A stretch of DNA of 32,304 nt from Irineochytrium annulatum (GCA_027600665.1 JADGJL010000201.1:1-32304); one strand, 5' to 3'. Positions 18,701-30,229 are shown, counted from the first letter of the stretch. Notes: generated from the sequence alone by a model not told the origin. Program-made: numbers and translations.

Positions 18701-21097
18701 CAAGTCAGCGCTGCCAACGCTCTTATTATCATGCCATTTATTCCCGCCTGGACGTCACTTTGTAAGGCAGAGGTCTCTGAGTCATCCACGAGGCCTCGTC
18801 CCAGCATTGGAATAACATGATATATCTAAATGAAACAGACTCAGTCACAATCGGAGACTGAATAGGACAGATACAGTTTTTATCAGCTTCATCGACTCGC
18901 CAAGAGCTGCGAATAGCTGCGCAGGTGTTTCCATAGAGCTCATATCTACGACTGAGGAGTCTGTTGTTAATTCGCCCGCGATACCCACGCTACTGCGAAA
19001 GTTCATGCCGATGCTTTGTCGGCTAGCGGCTGGCCCAATTATCGAAGACGACCACTCAGCAGTACTACCGCCCGGATCCCGAGGCATCCGCTCGCTGATG
19101 CTTTTAGCGGTTACGCCTTTCCGCTGCAAGCCGTCAACGATGCATTTGAGAATCTCCGAGTAGGCGTAATACGGGGTGCCCTGAAGAACTTCGTTTCCGA
19201 CAGCAGAACTTGAAAGAGGAGTCAGCGAGTACTCAGTAGCATAAACAAAGAAGGTCTTACCACAAGAGGGCGTTTGGCGTGTTTTCCAATTGATCTCGAG
19301 TGAAGTCTCCAAGGGCTGTCTTCCCCGCGCCAGACATTCCTGATATCATCAACCCACAATGGGCGGAACCTTCTCTCCAACGCTGTACAAGCGCACGAAT
19401 TTGCTGTTTTTCTGTTTCGCGACCTTGCAAGACAACGGTCACTCGTCGCACCATTGACGGCCTCGCGCGATGTACCTCCGCAGCCTCTACCTTGAACATC
19501 CCCACCGGTCGCTGAAAACCTGTAAAGGAAAAAGAATTATTGCGAGCGAAAGCTTCAATGTGGTAGCGTTACCTTTCAGCCGTACCTCTGGAAGAGTCGT
19601 GAACTTCATACCCGCGTCACCCTCTCCAACCGCGGCCCACGTTTCCGAATCGCACACCACGGATCCCTTTGCCGCCGCCGACGACATGATCCGCGCGGCC
19701 AGGTTCACGCACACGCCTAATACGGTCCCATCCGACCTCCGCGAGTCACCGACTACGCCTGCGAACACGGGTCCGGTCGCTATCCCAATCGACGGCTGGA
19801 TAGCGGGCCCTAGCGCCCTTAAGATCTTCAAAGCCGCATCAAGCGCGTGCCGCTCCTCGCCCCGCTCGTGCGCGAAGCCCGCCATGCCGAAGACGCATAA
19901 TGCCGTTGTCGACTTATCATCGCAGCAAAATTGCCTCAAGCAGCCGCCGTAGGGCCGAATGGCGTGGAGGATGTCGAGGAGGCAGCGCTGGGAACGACCG
20001 AGGTGCGGGTGTTCGGCCAACCGGCCAACATCTAGCCCCGCGAGCTTGACGAACACGATTGTCACGCGCCGGATCTGGTCATAGGTCCCGCGGAGCGCCT
20101 CGTCCGCGCTAGCGTTGGCGCGGACGACAGCAGCGAGCGACTCCTCAACGTAGGACAGCGCCATGTCTCTTAGGTATCCAGTCGGATCCGCACGCTCCTC
20201 TAGCCTGCCTTCACACGCACCGAGCTCCGTCATAATGCCAACGGCACCCAGCTCCGTCTGCAGAGTTTCAATCAGGTCGACTATCGTCGACTTGTGGCTC
20301 TCGGCGTTGACGACCGCGTGATTCCCCTCTACCATCCCACTCAAATACCGCTTTAGAGTTTCCAGCCGCTCGAGCGCAGTGGTAGGAATTGCTAGCTCTC
20401 CAGCTTTGGCGTGCCCCAACATATCCCCCGCCTGCATCAACGCCGTTCCTGCGATGAAGTACTCCCGCCTAAACTTCGTGGGCTCCTCGGGGTCCGGCGC
20501 AACCTCCCCAAGGTGAACATGCTGTACAGGCCCCGCACCAATACCGACGTGGATGTTCAACGCTTGCGCGGCGGCAACCGCGGACCCAGTCAACACGGCG
20601 GCCGGCGACGTGGCGTACTGCTGATGCGCAAGGTCGGCGAACGAGAGCAGGAGCTGCAGACTGCAGAGCATGCTGCGGAGGAGAGGGAGTCGGCCGTCCG
20701 AGGCATCGCTGTCGTGACCAAAGCACGCGATGACAGCGTCTCCCGCGAACTATCCACACGCGTTTATATAAGGATAACGAGCATAACGAATTACATACCT
20801 TCACGACTGTGCCGCCGGCCTGGTGAACCGTTTGAACGAGGAGGACAAGGGGCGGGTTGAGAACTTCCTTAACGTAGGCCGCGCCCGCGGAGCCTTCTTG
20901 CTCCATCAGCGTGTTAGTGAGCTTCGTGTATCCTGTCTTCATTGTCAGCTGCAGTCCCATATTCCCGACGCGCCTCAACCTGACACGTCGATGATTGCGA
21001 CCACTGCGTTCGGCCACGCGACGGCCAGCGGCGCCGATAGCGCGCCGCCGGCCTCGATGACCTCCCGCGCATGCTGTGCTACGAAGGGCGAGGGCAT
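15777..21097 (-). CDS. ADCY10-type soluble adenylyl cyclase (two class III cyclase domains, AAA-like ATPase, long C-terminus)
   Basis: Predicted to make cAMP from ATP in the cytosol; animal relatives respond to bicarbonate and calcium. I read exons 20980-21097, 20799-20932, 19573-20749, 19261-19519, 18875-19208, 18652-18825, 18522-18605, 18294-18480, ~18104-18240, ~18006-18102, 16996-17957, 16461-16931 and 15777-16409, for about 1,570-1,590 residues, close to human ADCY10. C1 keeps both metal Asp residues: AIIDVSG (D37) and FAGDAVIACF (D88). C2 (~310-478) has LCVFGMAGF, IGIATGPVFAGVVGD and VNLAAR. The ATPase has Walker A GMSGAGKT (~537) and Walker B VIIILDDMQWM (~722). The remaining half is helical, repeat-like. 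Two spots are doubtful: a GC-AG intron at 18481-18521 and a frame change near 18103. A further 48-nt in-frame intron may lie at 17518-17565. The start 21097 is conserved in the decayed copy. Confidence 0.85.
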
Positions 21098-21252
21098 GCC
21101 GCTGGTGCTGCTGGACTTCCGCGGGGCAGTCGATTTGCAATAAATGTAAATCTCTATTGCCATAGGCGCAAAGAAGGCCCACCTCTCGTTTCCAGTCACT
21201 CGTGACTGAGTTAAATCCTGAGGGCTCACTTTATACTTCAGACCGGTCTATT

Positions 21253-22502
21253 TTACTTCGCAAGAACAATCAGAAGAACGACAGCGACAACGACAGCAAG
21301 GATGATCCAAAAGCAACACATTTTGTTCGCGCTCATCCGAAGGTACTTGGCCGCTGTCGTTAGCTCCCCATGCGCCTCCTGCGCATTGTTCAACGTGCTC
21401 TCGACGTTGCCCTCAATATTGTCTGCAAAAACGCGTTGTCAGACATACATGGTAAAGGGTAATGTACATACCCAAGTCCGCCTGCTGCTGATTCACCATC
21501 AAGCTCAAATCCCTGAAAATCTCGTTCACCTCCGCGATCGACCGCTGGATGTTCTCAATATCTTCCTCCCTTTCCGTGATAAGACCTTCGTTATAGTCGA
21601 TCTCGTTGTCGAGGGACTGACGTGCGAGGAGCTGCTGTTGCTGTTGTTGATGATGATGTTGTTGGTGCTGGCCGGAGCCCATTAGCGGCGCGTCCTCGTC
21701 GGCGTCCTCGTCCTCGTCGATGCTGACGCGGTGGGAATGCCGGACGCGCTCGGCGTGCTCGCGGGAGCGCTCCGCCGCAAGCTTCGAGACGGCCTGGAAG
21801 CGACGGAGGACGTCCTCGAAATCCTTTTGGAGCTTTTTGTAGCCTATCCGCCGCTGTTTCTGCAGGTCCGGTCATAACAGCGTCACGGGCGGAGAGATCA
21901 ACGTACCGCTTCGAAGTCGGACAGGTGGTCATGCGAGACGTTAAGCGACTTCAGATCAGTGCTCGCTTGTTTAATAATGCCCTTCGTGTCCTCCGTTAAA
22001 GCATGGCTGTTGACGCAAACGTTAGACAACCTCGACAACACGCTACGATAAAGGCAAGCATACTTACAGCCGTGCACGTGTCTCATGCGTGTCCTTCGGC
22101 CCACCTAAAAGCCCAACCAATTGCTGGACCGAGGCGACGTTGTTGGAGATGAGAAAGACTGAGTGGGATGCCCGATCCCATATCTTCGAGGAGTCGATGG
22201 CTGAGGAAGACAAATGAACATCAACTCACGATGTATCATGACGAAGAACACCAAATATGCGAACCACTAAAGGTCGACGAGATGGTACCTCCAGATGGTG
22301 TCGGGGAGGACGATGTCAGCGGGATGGCCTGTGATGAAAAGTGGTGGTGCGCTGCGGAGGATGAGCCTGTGGAGGCGTGCTGGAGCCCGGCTGGGCCGCC
22401 GAGGTGGATGTTGACGCCTGCGGATGTTGAGGTGGGAAGACCGGCATTGTTGCCGCGCCGTCGGCCGTCGTTGCCACCGCGGTCGAAGTCGCCGAAGCTC
22501 AT
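21253..22502 (-). CDS. Qa-SNARE of the syntaxin 7/Pep12 type
   Basis: A tail-anchored t-SNARE for fusion at endosomal/vacuolar membranes, as inferred from similarity to syntaxin 7/Pep12. Five exons (22289-22502, 22068-22200, 21907-22006, 21472-21859, 21253-21422) keep phase and give 334 residues. After a Gly/Ser/Thr-rich leader (~70 residues) comes an Habc-like region (NNVASVQQLVGLLGGPKDTH). A linker contains a His/Gln run encoded near 21630-21660. The SNARE helix begins ITEREEDIENIQRSIAEVNE, with a central Gln in MVNQQQADLG at the zero layer, and leads to a C-terminal anchor IILAVVVAVVLLIVLAK with two cysteines just before it. The Pep12/Stx7 assignment is a guess within Qa-SNAREs. It is upstream of the cyclase on the same strand; only about 155 bp separate its stop from the cyclase ATG. 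Confidence 0.88.
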
Positions 22503-22986
22503 TTCTGGTGGGGGTGAAAGTGGTCAGTCAATAGTCAATGGTATCAGTGGGAGGGGAGGAACGGATCCCTAACGAGCCGGCCAAGACGAAGATCCACTTG
22601 CCAACCAGCGGGCGGCCCGTCCCAACCAACTCCCGCGAGCTCCCGGCGGCCGTCGGGCCGGCCGAGGGGGTCCTGCATCGCAGCGGTCACTCACTTGGTC
22701 AAATCTAAACCATCACCATCCCACCTCCACGAAGCCCATCGCGCTTCGCGAACGACCTTAACGCGCGAGCTTGGCTTTCTGTCGGCAGGCAATCTCGATC
22801 GCTGAGGCTGATCTCGACCGTCTAGCTCAAAATCCTTATCATTGCCTCCAGCAGTCGACGATAACCTTGAAACGGCGCCGAATTGGACCTCTGGCCGGCA
22901 GCCAACCTCTCCACTTGAGCCTCACTGCCTGGCAACGCGCCAGAGCCGTTCTTTCAAGCTGTAGCGTGGACCGGCGAACGAGCGCC
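22503..22986. other. Divergent promoter region, syntaxin and mannosyltransferase
   Basis: Start codons of the two genes face outward over 484 bp. The middle is GC-rich (around 22640-22675). No coding potential or recognisable site is seen. Confidence 0.5.
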
Positions 22987-24181
22987 ATGCCCCAACCGCC
23001 GCCCTCCAGGCGCGAGCTGCTGACGGGCCTCTTTCTCCTACTGACCCTCTTTGTCTGTAAGATTCCGATCGCCTTAATTTCCTTAACCTGATTTGTTCAG
23101 GCTCATACCTCTTCCTCGGCTCCGAGATGGCGGAGGAGGGTGTCACGCCACCGAACCCCAACCTCGGGGATCCCTCCAGGAAAGTACCAGTCGCCGCACC
23201 TCCACCCGCGGCGATACCTGCCATCGGCGTCAACCGCAATCCGAACGGCGTCCCCATCCTCTCCTTCGCGCCCATGCATAAAACGGTCCTCATCCTGACA
23301 CCGTTAAAAAACGTTGAGCACGTCCTCTCATCCCATTTCAAGAAGCTTGCGTCGCTAGAATATCCGAAGGAGCTTATTTCGCTCGGCTTCCTCGTCTCGG
23401 ACAGCAAGGACCGCACTTGGCTGCAACTGCATGATGAGCTAGCCAAGCTCTCCGGATATCGAAAGGTCTCCGTTGCGCGGCTGGACTTTGGGCTAGATCT
23501 GGCGCGTGCGGGGGATCGGCACGACGCCGGGACCCAGGTGGTCCGGCGGGCGGTGTTGGCCAAATCGAGGAATTACTTGCTGGAGATGAGCCTTACGGAT
23601 GAGGAGTGGGTGCTGTGGATGGACGCGGATTTGGCATCGTATCCTAAGACGATGATTGGGGATTTGATGGGGCATGGAAAGGAGGTAGTTACGGTGAACA
23701 CGATGACTGAGGATCCGACCAACGGGCTTTCGTGGTATGATCAGAACACGGTAAGCTGACCGAGTTTGACCTCGGGGGGTGTTTAGAATGCGTCGTATAT
23801 TGTGCTGCAGCTGAAGTATCGCGAATTCAAATGGAGTTACGGAATGTTAATGTGTATTATTTCTAGTGGATAGAGACGGCCGACTCGCTCGCGTACCTCG
23901 AGACGCTCCCGAAGGACGAGGTCGTCTTCGAGGGATACCCGCAGTACAAAACAAACCGAACGAAGCTGAACAGCCTCTACAACAAGACGAACGAGGTGAT
24001 CGTACCTGTCGACGGAGTTGGTGCGGCGGTCCTGTTGGTGAAGGCCGACGTTCATCGTCACGGGATCAACTTTCCTGCGTTTCCTTATAAGCACGCGATC
24101 GAGACCGAAGGGTTTGCCAAGCTGGCGGCGACAATGGGATTTCAGCCTTATGGACTACCGAATTACTTGGTTTTGCACTGA
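22987..24181 (+). CDS. Anp1/Mnn9/Van1-family (GT62) alpha-mannosyltransferase
   Basis: The family builds the alpha-1,6-mannan backbone on N-glycans in the Golgi from GDP-mannose. Three exons (22987-23056, 23101-23750, 23867-24181) give 344 residues. The N-terminus is a type II signal anchor: charged MPQPPPSRREL, then LLTGLFLLLTLFVC and LFLG across the first intron. The catalytic region opens VLILTPLKNVEHVLSSHFKK and ISLGFLVSDS, which are family signatures, and contains WVLWMDADLASYP with the DxD motif (M-D-A-D). The second intron (116 nt) joins SWYDQNT to WIETADSLAYLE as in homologues, and the end has EGYPQYKTN and ETEGFAKLA. Two Asn-x-Thr sequons are seen in exon 3. It diverges from the syntaxin gene. 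This gene is a strong fungal marker. Confidence 0.92.
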
Positions 24182-24538
24182 CGTCGGTTGGACATGTTGC
24201 TGTATTGTTTCTTCCCATTTTCCACGCTGGGTATCTCACGTAGCTGCACAATACACGTCATTCAGTTCTTCAGACTGCATGCATATTAGATGCCCTTTGC
24301 GACCTCGGTTGAAGCAAGCCGAGCCGTGGTCATTTCTTGCTCGGCTGCACGTGCCGGTGACACAGGACGGGGTGGGAGAACACAAGCGGACTTGCCGAGC
24401 TGCCGGTCTTTCGCACCAGCGTCCTCGTCTCGCTTCATTCCACGCGGTTCTCTCCCTCAGCGTGGGAGTTCTTATAACGCCGGTCAGATCCTGTCGGCTC
24501 TCCAACCCGTTCTCACGTCGCCCCGCTGACATTCCACG
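24182..24538. other. Spacer between mannosyltransferase and esterase genes
   Basis: A 357-bp tandem (+/+) interval: it should hold the first gene's 3' UTR and the second gene's promoter. Short frames on both strands are not gene-like. Confidence 0.5.
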
Positions 24539-26360
24539 ATGACCGAAGTGATCGCCATCTCCAACGACATGCTGGCGCAGAAGGAGGTTCATGCCATTCC
24601 GACCTTGCCAGAAATGGAGTCCGTCCCTGCCGTCTCCGCCGTCCCAGAGTCCATCGCGGCCGGTTCCGAGGCCGTGGCCGCTCCGCAAGTTCCGCTGACG
24701 GCTGAGCCTTCGGAGGAGGAGATGATCGTGGTCGGCGGCGAGACTGAGGACGTCGAGGTGCACGAGGTCGACGACGACGATGACCAAACCGACGAGTCTC
24801 CTGCTGCCGCGCCGGTCGTTGATGGCGAAGATGAGATTCAGCAGCGCCTGCGTATCGCCCGCACCTATTCCCAGGAGGGGTCCATGAACAAGAGGCCCAC
24901 TTGGAACTGGAAGTAAGTCAGCCCTGATGTTACTTCTTGCTGCAAGTCAGGACTTATATTATCGGTGTTAAGGTTCGTCACAACCGTCAAGACCCTCACG
25001 GGCCTCTTCCACAAGTACAAGAACGACATCGACACCGGCCGCAAGATTCTCAACAACACCCGCTTCCCCAAACCCATCCACGTCTCCGTCAAAAAGGTCC
25101 ACATCCCGCGCCGAGCCGACGCCCGGCCCCTAAACATGGACGCGTCACTCGCGACGGGAAACCTCAAGGCCGAGTGGATCGACGCGTCGACCTCCACCAC
25201 GGCCTCGAACGACAAGGTGATCCTGTACGCCCACGGCGGAGTCTACGTCATGTGCTCCCGCAAGACCCACCGCGCCGTCACCTGGCGCCTTGCTAAGCGG
25301 TCCGGCGCTCGCGTCCTGTCGATCGACTACAGGCTGGCGCCCGAACACTCGTTCCCTACCCCGATTAACGATATGCTCTCGGCCTACCTTTACCTCATCG
25401 ACCCGCCCGCCGGGCACACGCGATACGATCCGGCTAACATAACGTTCATGGTACGTTTCCCTTTTCTCTTTCCCACCGCTTCTCAATGCTAATGTCACCT
25501 AAAAGGGCGACTCTGCCGGCGGAAACCTCTGCGCCTCCACTTGCCTCTGGCTCCGCCAAGACGGTCGCTGGCCCCAGCCCGCGGGACTCGGCCTCATCTG
25601 CCCCTGGATGGACCTCACCCATTCCCAGCCCTCCTACGTCCTCAACGGGCCCTCCGACTACCTCCCTGTCGGATCTGAGGACCCTAAATACCTACAGCGC
25701 GACCAGGTCCACTATTTCCTCGCGCCCGGTGCGGGCGTCTCGCTCGCGCATGAACTCGTGAGCCCCATGTTCGCGAATGTGACGAACGAGGGTAAGGACG
25801 ATCAAGGACAGCCGCTGAAGCCCTTGCCGCCGATTTTGATACAATGCGGGGATGCGGAGAGGCTCAGGGATGAGACGCTCGAGACCTTTGAGCGGTGGGG
25901 GAAGCAGGGCGCGAACAAGGTGCAGGTCGAGGTGTGGGAGGACATGATCCACGTTTGGCACCTGTTCGCCGTGGCGGAGAACGTGTCACGGGCGGCCATC
26001 GCGCATCTGGCGGACTTTGCCGTGAAGGTCACGGGGAGGAAGGACGGCGAAGCGGTGGAGTTTGAGAGGAGCGTCAGGAGGGTGAGGAATCGCGCGGGTT
26101 ACCCCTGTGAGGAGTTCGGGGAGGACGTGGGCGTGTTCTTGTCGAAGGAGCGGGAAAGGCTCGAGAAGTTTGTGAACGAGAATGCGGAGAAGCTGAAGGC
26201 CGCGGAGCCGAAGGCCGCTCCGGTCGTTGTGAAGGAGGCAAAGTGCGAGGCAGAGATTAAGGAGGACCAGGCGAAAGTGGAGGAGGTTTTGGCGGGGAAA
26301 GCGGAGGTTGCTGACAGCGCCGCGGAGGTGAAGGAGGAGGCTACGCCGATAACTGCATAG
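24539..26360 (+). CDS. Hormone-sensitive-lipase-type alpha/beta hydrolase (esterase)
   Basis: Predicted ester hydrolase; the natural substrate is unknown. Three exons (24539-24912, 24973-25450, 25506-26360) give 568 residues. The HSL-type fold shows the oxyanion HGG in VILYAHGGVYVMC, the block SIDYRLAPEHSFPTPINDML, and the nucleophile motif GDSAGG created across the second intron (M-GDSAGG). The acid and base are probably in CGDAERLRDE and MIHVWHLF (Asp and the first His). An acidic leader of about 110 residues with many Glu/Asp/Val/Pro precedes the domain, and a tail of some 60 residues rich in Glu, Lys and Ala follows, likely disordered or coiled. These flanks are not typical of small bacterial HSL enzymes. 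I see no signal peptide. The start is the first ATG in frame. Confidence 0.88.
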
Positions 26361-26937
26361 GCGGCGCCCGTTAAGCTTAAGTCATTTTTATGCTGTCAAT
26401 TCGCTTTTAGTTACCCCTGTTGAGTTTCGCGTTGCTGTGGCTTTAGGTATATGGGTTAATTCTGTCACTTGAAGTATTCGTACTTTCAGCCGTTGCCTCA
26501 TTCCGTTGGTGTATCTTTCCGGAACCCTTCTTTACACCCCCTGCCGCCGTATGTTCGCCTCTTTAATACTCTGCGATTTTCTTTTTGTCTAGAAATGATG
26601 TAGCATCTCATATGATCATGATGTTTTTTAATTGTTGAATGCCTGAAGTACTAATATAGACGTTCGTTGAGCCGACGAGTTGTTGCGCTTAAGTCCTTAA
26701 CTGATTGATATGATTTGCGTTATGCTAAGCGTATGTTGTGCAATCTCAGGTGAAAGAGTACGGTTTAACAACGAATGTGGTGAAATCGAGGGTCCGATTT
26801 TCCAAATTGCATCTATTCTCTAAAGCGCTAGCAAGAGTAATAGCACCGTTGCATGGTTTTGATAGCTATAGAAGTTGAAATGCTTATAGCAAAGTCGTGA
26901 GCAGAATGGGGACATGAGCGAGTATTAATCCATACCA
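26361..26937. other. AT-richer intergenic stretch
   Basis: Downstream of the esterase stop. No frame of note on either strand, no repeat, no tRNA-like cloverleaf noticed. Probably 3' UTRs of the esterase and of the uncertain minus-strand gene that follows. Confidence 0.5.
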
Positions 26938-27926
26938 TCAAGGCCGCGAGACCTTGCCCCGTTGATTACCGCGAACCTCGTTCCTCCACGCAGACCAGGA
27001 TCCCGTCAATCCTGTAGCATGCAGAACTTCAGTAAACGCGTAACTTACAAATGGTAAATCCCGGAGGTTAGGGACTGCGGCTACCATACGATAGCACCCG
27101 ATCGCATAATTCCGCAAGCGCCCTCTCCTTGTCGTCCGTGTGGTCCATCTGCGCGATATCGACTAAGGCTCTTCTGTGTGTCGCCCTCGGCCCCTCTCCC
27201 CAATATCGCTCGGTTTCACGGGGATGGCGGGGATACTGTCGGCGCCGTCATCAAATATGATTTGCGCGCAAGCTGTACCTGCAAGCATGCTATTGCGAAT
27301 TGCTGCCTGATTTGTGACTCGGTTGTATTCAGTACGGCGTGAAGGAACAAGGGCTTGCTCGAAGGTTAGGCAACTTCAGTTGCATTACGACCCCCGACTC
27401 CAAAACCGCACTTAGCATCGTGCAGCATCCGCCTGGGGGCGTCGCGTCCCAGTCGCGCCTGATATAACTCCAGGCCGCTGCCTCCGACCGAGGTCTCGAC
27501 GGCCAGCCCATGACGAAAAAGGACCCGAGGTGGGCGGGCCTCCTTAACCTTCGTCCAGCCAACAACGCACATCCCCGTCATCGTCCACATGCCATCCACA
27601 TGACCACCCAGCCGAAGCTTCCTTGTGGACACCCGTGTAAGCCAGCAAGCCAACCAAGGGGCCATTGTAATGGTGCGCGTGCTGCTGGTGCCACTGGTCA
27701 TGTTGAGGGTAGCAGCGCAGTCTGCCAGATAGCCGCAACGGCGATCATCCACGCAGACCTCGACCTCGCCATTGGGATCGCTTGGCTGCTCCTTAACTGC
27801 CCAGCTGTGCTGGACCCTGCGTTGCTCGTCGTCTTCCCTAGTGGCGTGACCATGGTAGCGCCCCTTCCAATGCGCAAGACCGCCTACACGGCATCCCAAC
27901 AGCCTCCAATGATGATGAATGGTCAA
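26938..27926 (-). CDS. Uncertain multi-exon hypothetical gene (5' end unresolved, possibly decayed)
   Basis: Four minus-strand blocks join in phase through canonical introns: 27412-27926 (open to an upstream TTG), 27279-27357, 27085-27235 and 26938-27011. The last blocks look protein-like: LNTTESQIRQQFAIACLQ, then ETERYWGEGPRATHRRALVD and MDHTDDKERALAELCDRVLS, ending SAWRNEVRGNQRGKVSRP. Introns are GTACAG...GACAG (43 nt), GTAGCC...CTACAG (73 nt) and GTGCGG...TCGAG (54 nt). The first block is the weakest: a competing frame in 27544-27738 also looks protein-like, and no ATG opens it, so the 5' part may be misread or broken. I do not recognise a family and propose no function. The overlapping + strand frame at 27510-28079 is treated as a shadow. 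Confidence 0.3.
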
Positions 27927-28067
27927 GCCTTTATCGTCAAACTCACCAGCGTGTTACCATCAGTGGCAAACCCATTTAGCAGGACTCTCTTTAACGTAGT
28001 CGCCGCCACGCGGAGGCGTTATGCCCTCATGTTCAGCTCGTCTGAGGCAAATCCTCAAACTTTTTTT

Positions 28068-28371
28068 TTAACTATGTAAATTCTTCTGGCGGAGTACTTA
28101 TAATTTTATTCCGCAAGCCGGGGCATGGTCACCGGGTCCAATAAAAAATGGCGGACTTTATGTGTTTCTTCCTTACCTGTGTTTCGGCTATCATCAGCTT
28201 CTGGTCTCGGTTTTCTGCAGCAGAACCTTCCACTTTATGATTGAGTTTCTGGAGCTGGTCCGTCGAATCCTCCACACATGGCATATCCACTCTTCCTGGT
28301 TGCGCTCTGGCTACTTCTGTACGGCCGGCGGCCACCGCGCGATCGGCCGAGACGCGCGCGGAAGTCGTCAT
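28068..28371 (-). CDS. Doubtful small gene, two exons
   Basis: ATG at 28371 opens 65 codons up to a strong CAG|GTAAGG donor (exon 28177-28371). An acceptor CCGCCAG leads to a tiny exon 28068-28085 ending in TAA, giving about 70 residues. The second half (DQLQKLNHKVEGSAAENRDQ) has a helical, coiled-coil-like pattern. No family is recognised. The donor is the main evidence; the rest could be chance in GC-rich DNA. Confidence 0.2.
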
Positions 28372-28733
28372 GGACCTCTGGGTGCACGAAGAAGGCGGGT
28401 GGACTTGGGGCGCCGGGGTCCGCGCTGTCTCCCGGTTCATGCAGGGGCCGGTCAACAGGTACAACCACTGCTGGCCTGTCATGAGGCTTACTGTTCCAAA
28501 TCAGCGGTGGTGAAGTGAGGGTTGCGAGGACAGGCTGACTGCTGTTATTTACAGTGAAGCACCCACTTCAAATACACATCAAACAATGCCCTGATTTATC
28601 GTTTTACTTCCACTCCCAACTCGTGAGCGGTTCTGGGGCTTTTCAGCGCGCGGCCGAGGGGGAGGTGCCCTTTGCGGTCATGCAGCAAAAGATTTTCCCT
28701 TCCGCTAACTCCCACCCTTCTTTGACCTGAACG
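28372..28733. other. Upstream region of the G-alpha gene
   Basis: About 360 bp before the G-alpha start codon. It probably contains the promoter and 5' UTR. No specific site recognised. Confidence 0.45.
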
Positions 28734-30229
28734 ATGGGCTGCTGTGCGTCCTCGGAGGGCGACGCCGAGGGGCGATCCCGCAACGCAGCGATCGACATTG
28801 AGCTGCAGAAGGAGCGGGAGAGGAACAGGAACCAAGTTAAAATGCTGCTCCTGGGTGCGTACACTTCCACTGGAAGGGGGAGGTGGGATGACGGGGCCGC
28901 TTGATCGGACCTCGGGGATGATCGGGGTTGGACGGCCATGCCAATGAAGGACTGGGGTGCGATCATCGCGGGGACATGCTTGCGGTCGACTGAATTGTGG
29001 TGCCGCCCTTTGCATGACGGTTCGCCTTGTTCAACGACTGATATGCCGATCCAAACCCCACAGGCGCTGGCGAGTCCGGCAAGTCGACGGTGTTGAAGCA
29101 AATGAAGCTCATCCACGACAATGGTATGTTCATCGCGCTCTTCAGCGGTACGCCGTCCTTGACTGCTATCCTTAAAGGTTACTCCCCCGATGAGCGCGAG
29201 GCCTTCAAGGAGATCATCTTCTCCAACACGGTCCAGAGCATGCGCGTGATTCTGGAGGCCATGGACACGATGGGGATCGCGCTGGGAAGCCCCGAAAACG
29301 GGTACCACCGCGCCGTGATCCAGGAGAGCCCCATGCAGATCGAGGCCACGAGCCTGCCGAGGGAGATTGCGGAGGCCGTCAAGGCGCTGTGGAGGGATGA
29401 GGGCGTGAGGTGGTGCTTTGGGAGGTCGAGGGAGTTTCAGCTGAACGACTCGGCTCCTTAGTGAGTTTATGGCGTTCATTGCCTTGAAGATGCTGACCAC
29501 GTTATGCAGCTACTTTGACTCGATTGACCGCATTGCACGACGGGACTACCTCCCGTCCGACCAAGACGTTTTGAGGTCCCGCGTCAAGACGACCGGCATT
29601 ATCGAGACGACCTTTCATATCGGCGACCTTGTTTACCGTCTCTACGATGTCGGCGGCCAGCGGTCGGAAAGGAAGAAGTGGATCCACTGCTTTGAGAACG
29701 TCACGAGCATTATCTTCCTCGTCGCTATCTCGGAGTACGATCAGGTTGGTTCGCCGTCGTTTCTGTTTGTTTAGCGGCCGACTGACAAGGGATCGTGTAG
29801 GTGCTGGTCGAGGACGAAACTGTCAACAGGATGCAGGAAGCGCTCACCCTTTTCGACTCTATCTGCAACTCGCGATGGTTCGTCAAGACCTCCATCATCC
29901 TCTTCCTCAACAAGATCGACCTGTTCCGCCAGAAGCTCCAGACGAGCCCGATGAGCAAGTACTTCCACGATTATCACGGTACGACTTTGCTCGGTTCTCA
30001 CCCCATGTTTTTCTTGACCGCTAAATGGTGCATAAAATTAGGCGGCAACGACTACGACTCGGCGACGAACTACATCTTGAACCGCTTCGTGTCTTTGAAT
30101 CATTCTGACCAGAAGCAGATCTACGCCCACTTCACGTGCGCGACCGACACGTCGCAGATTAAGTTCGTCATGGCCGCCGTGAACGACATCATCATCCAGG
30201 CGAACCTGAGGGACTGCGGGCTCATGTAG
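28734..30229 (+). CDS. Heterotrimeric G-protein alpha subunit (fungal group I / Gi-like)
   Basis: A membrane-tethered GTPase that relays receptor signals. Six exons (28734-28854, 29064-29123, 29178-29460, 29510-29744, 29801-29978, 30042-30229) give exactly 354 residues, the usual length for Gi-type subunits. The N-terminus MGCC carries the myristoylation Gly2 and palmitoylation Cys3/Cys4. GTP-binding boxes are all present: GAGESGKST (G1), [10 protein letters not shown] (switch I with the Arg), [12 protein letters not shown] (G3), FLNKIDLF (G4) and [10 protein letters not shown] (G5). It ends NLRDCGLM with a Cys four from the end, the pertussis-toxin-type position. The first intron (209 nt) is the longest. 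Whether it signals to an adenylyl cyclase is unknown; the nearby soluble cyclase type is not a classical G-protein target. Confidence 0.95.

Noticed and set aside
21630..21662. CTG/TTG/ATG-type trinucleotide run, possible microsatellite
   Set aside because: It is in-frame coding sequence for a Gln/His run in the syntaxin linker and needs no separate feature.
27510..28079. A 189-codon frame on the + strand
   Set aside because: Compositionally mixed, no family signature, and overlaps the minus-strand blocks that join through phase-consistent introns.
15777..30229. A signalling cluster linking the adenylyl cyclase and the G-alpha gene
   Set aside because: They are over 7 kb apart with unrelated genes between, and ADCY10-type cyclases are not known targets of G-alpha; no co-regulation can be seen.
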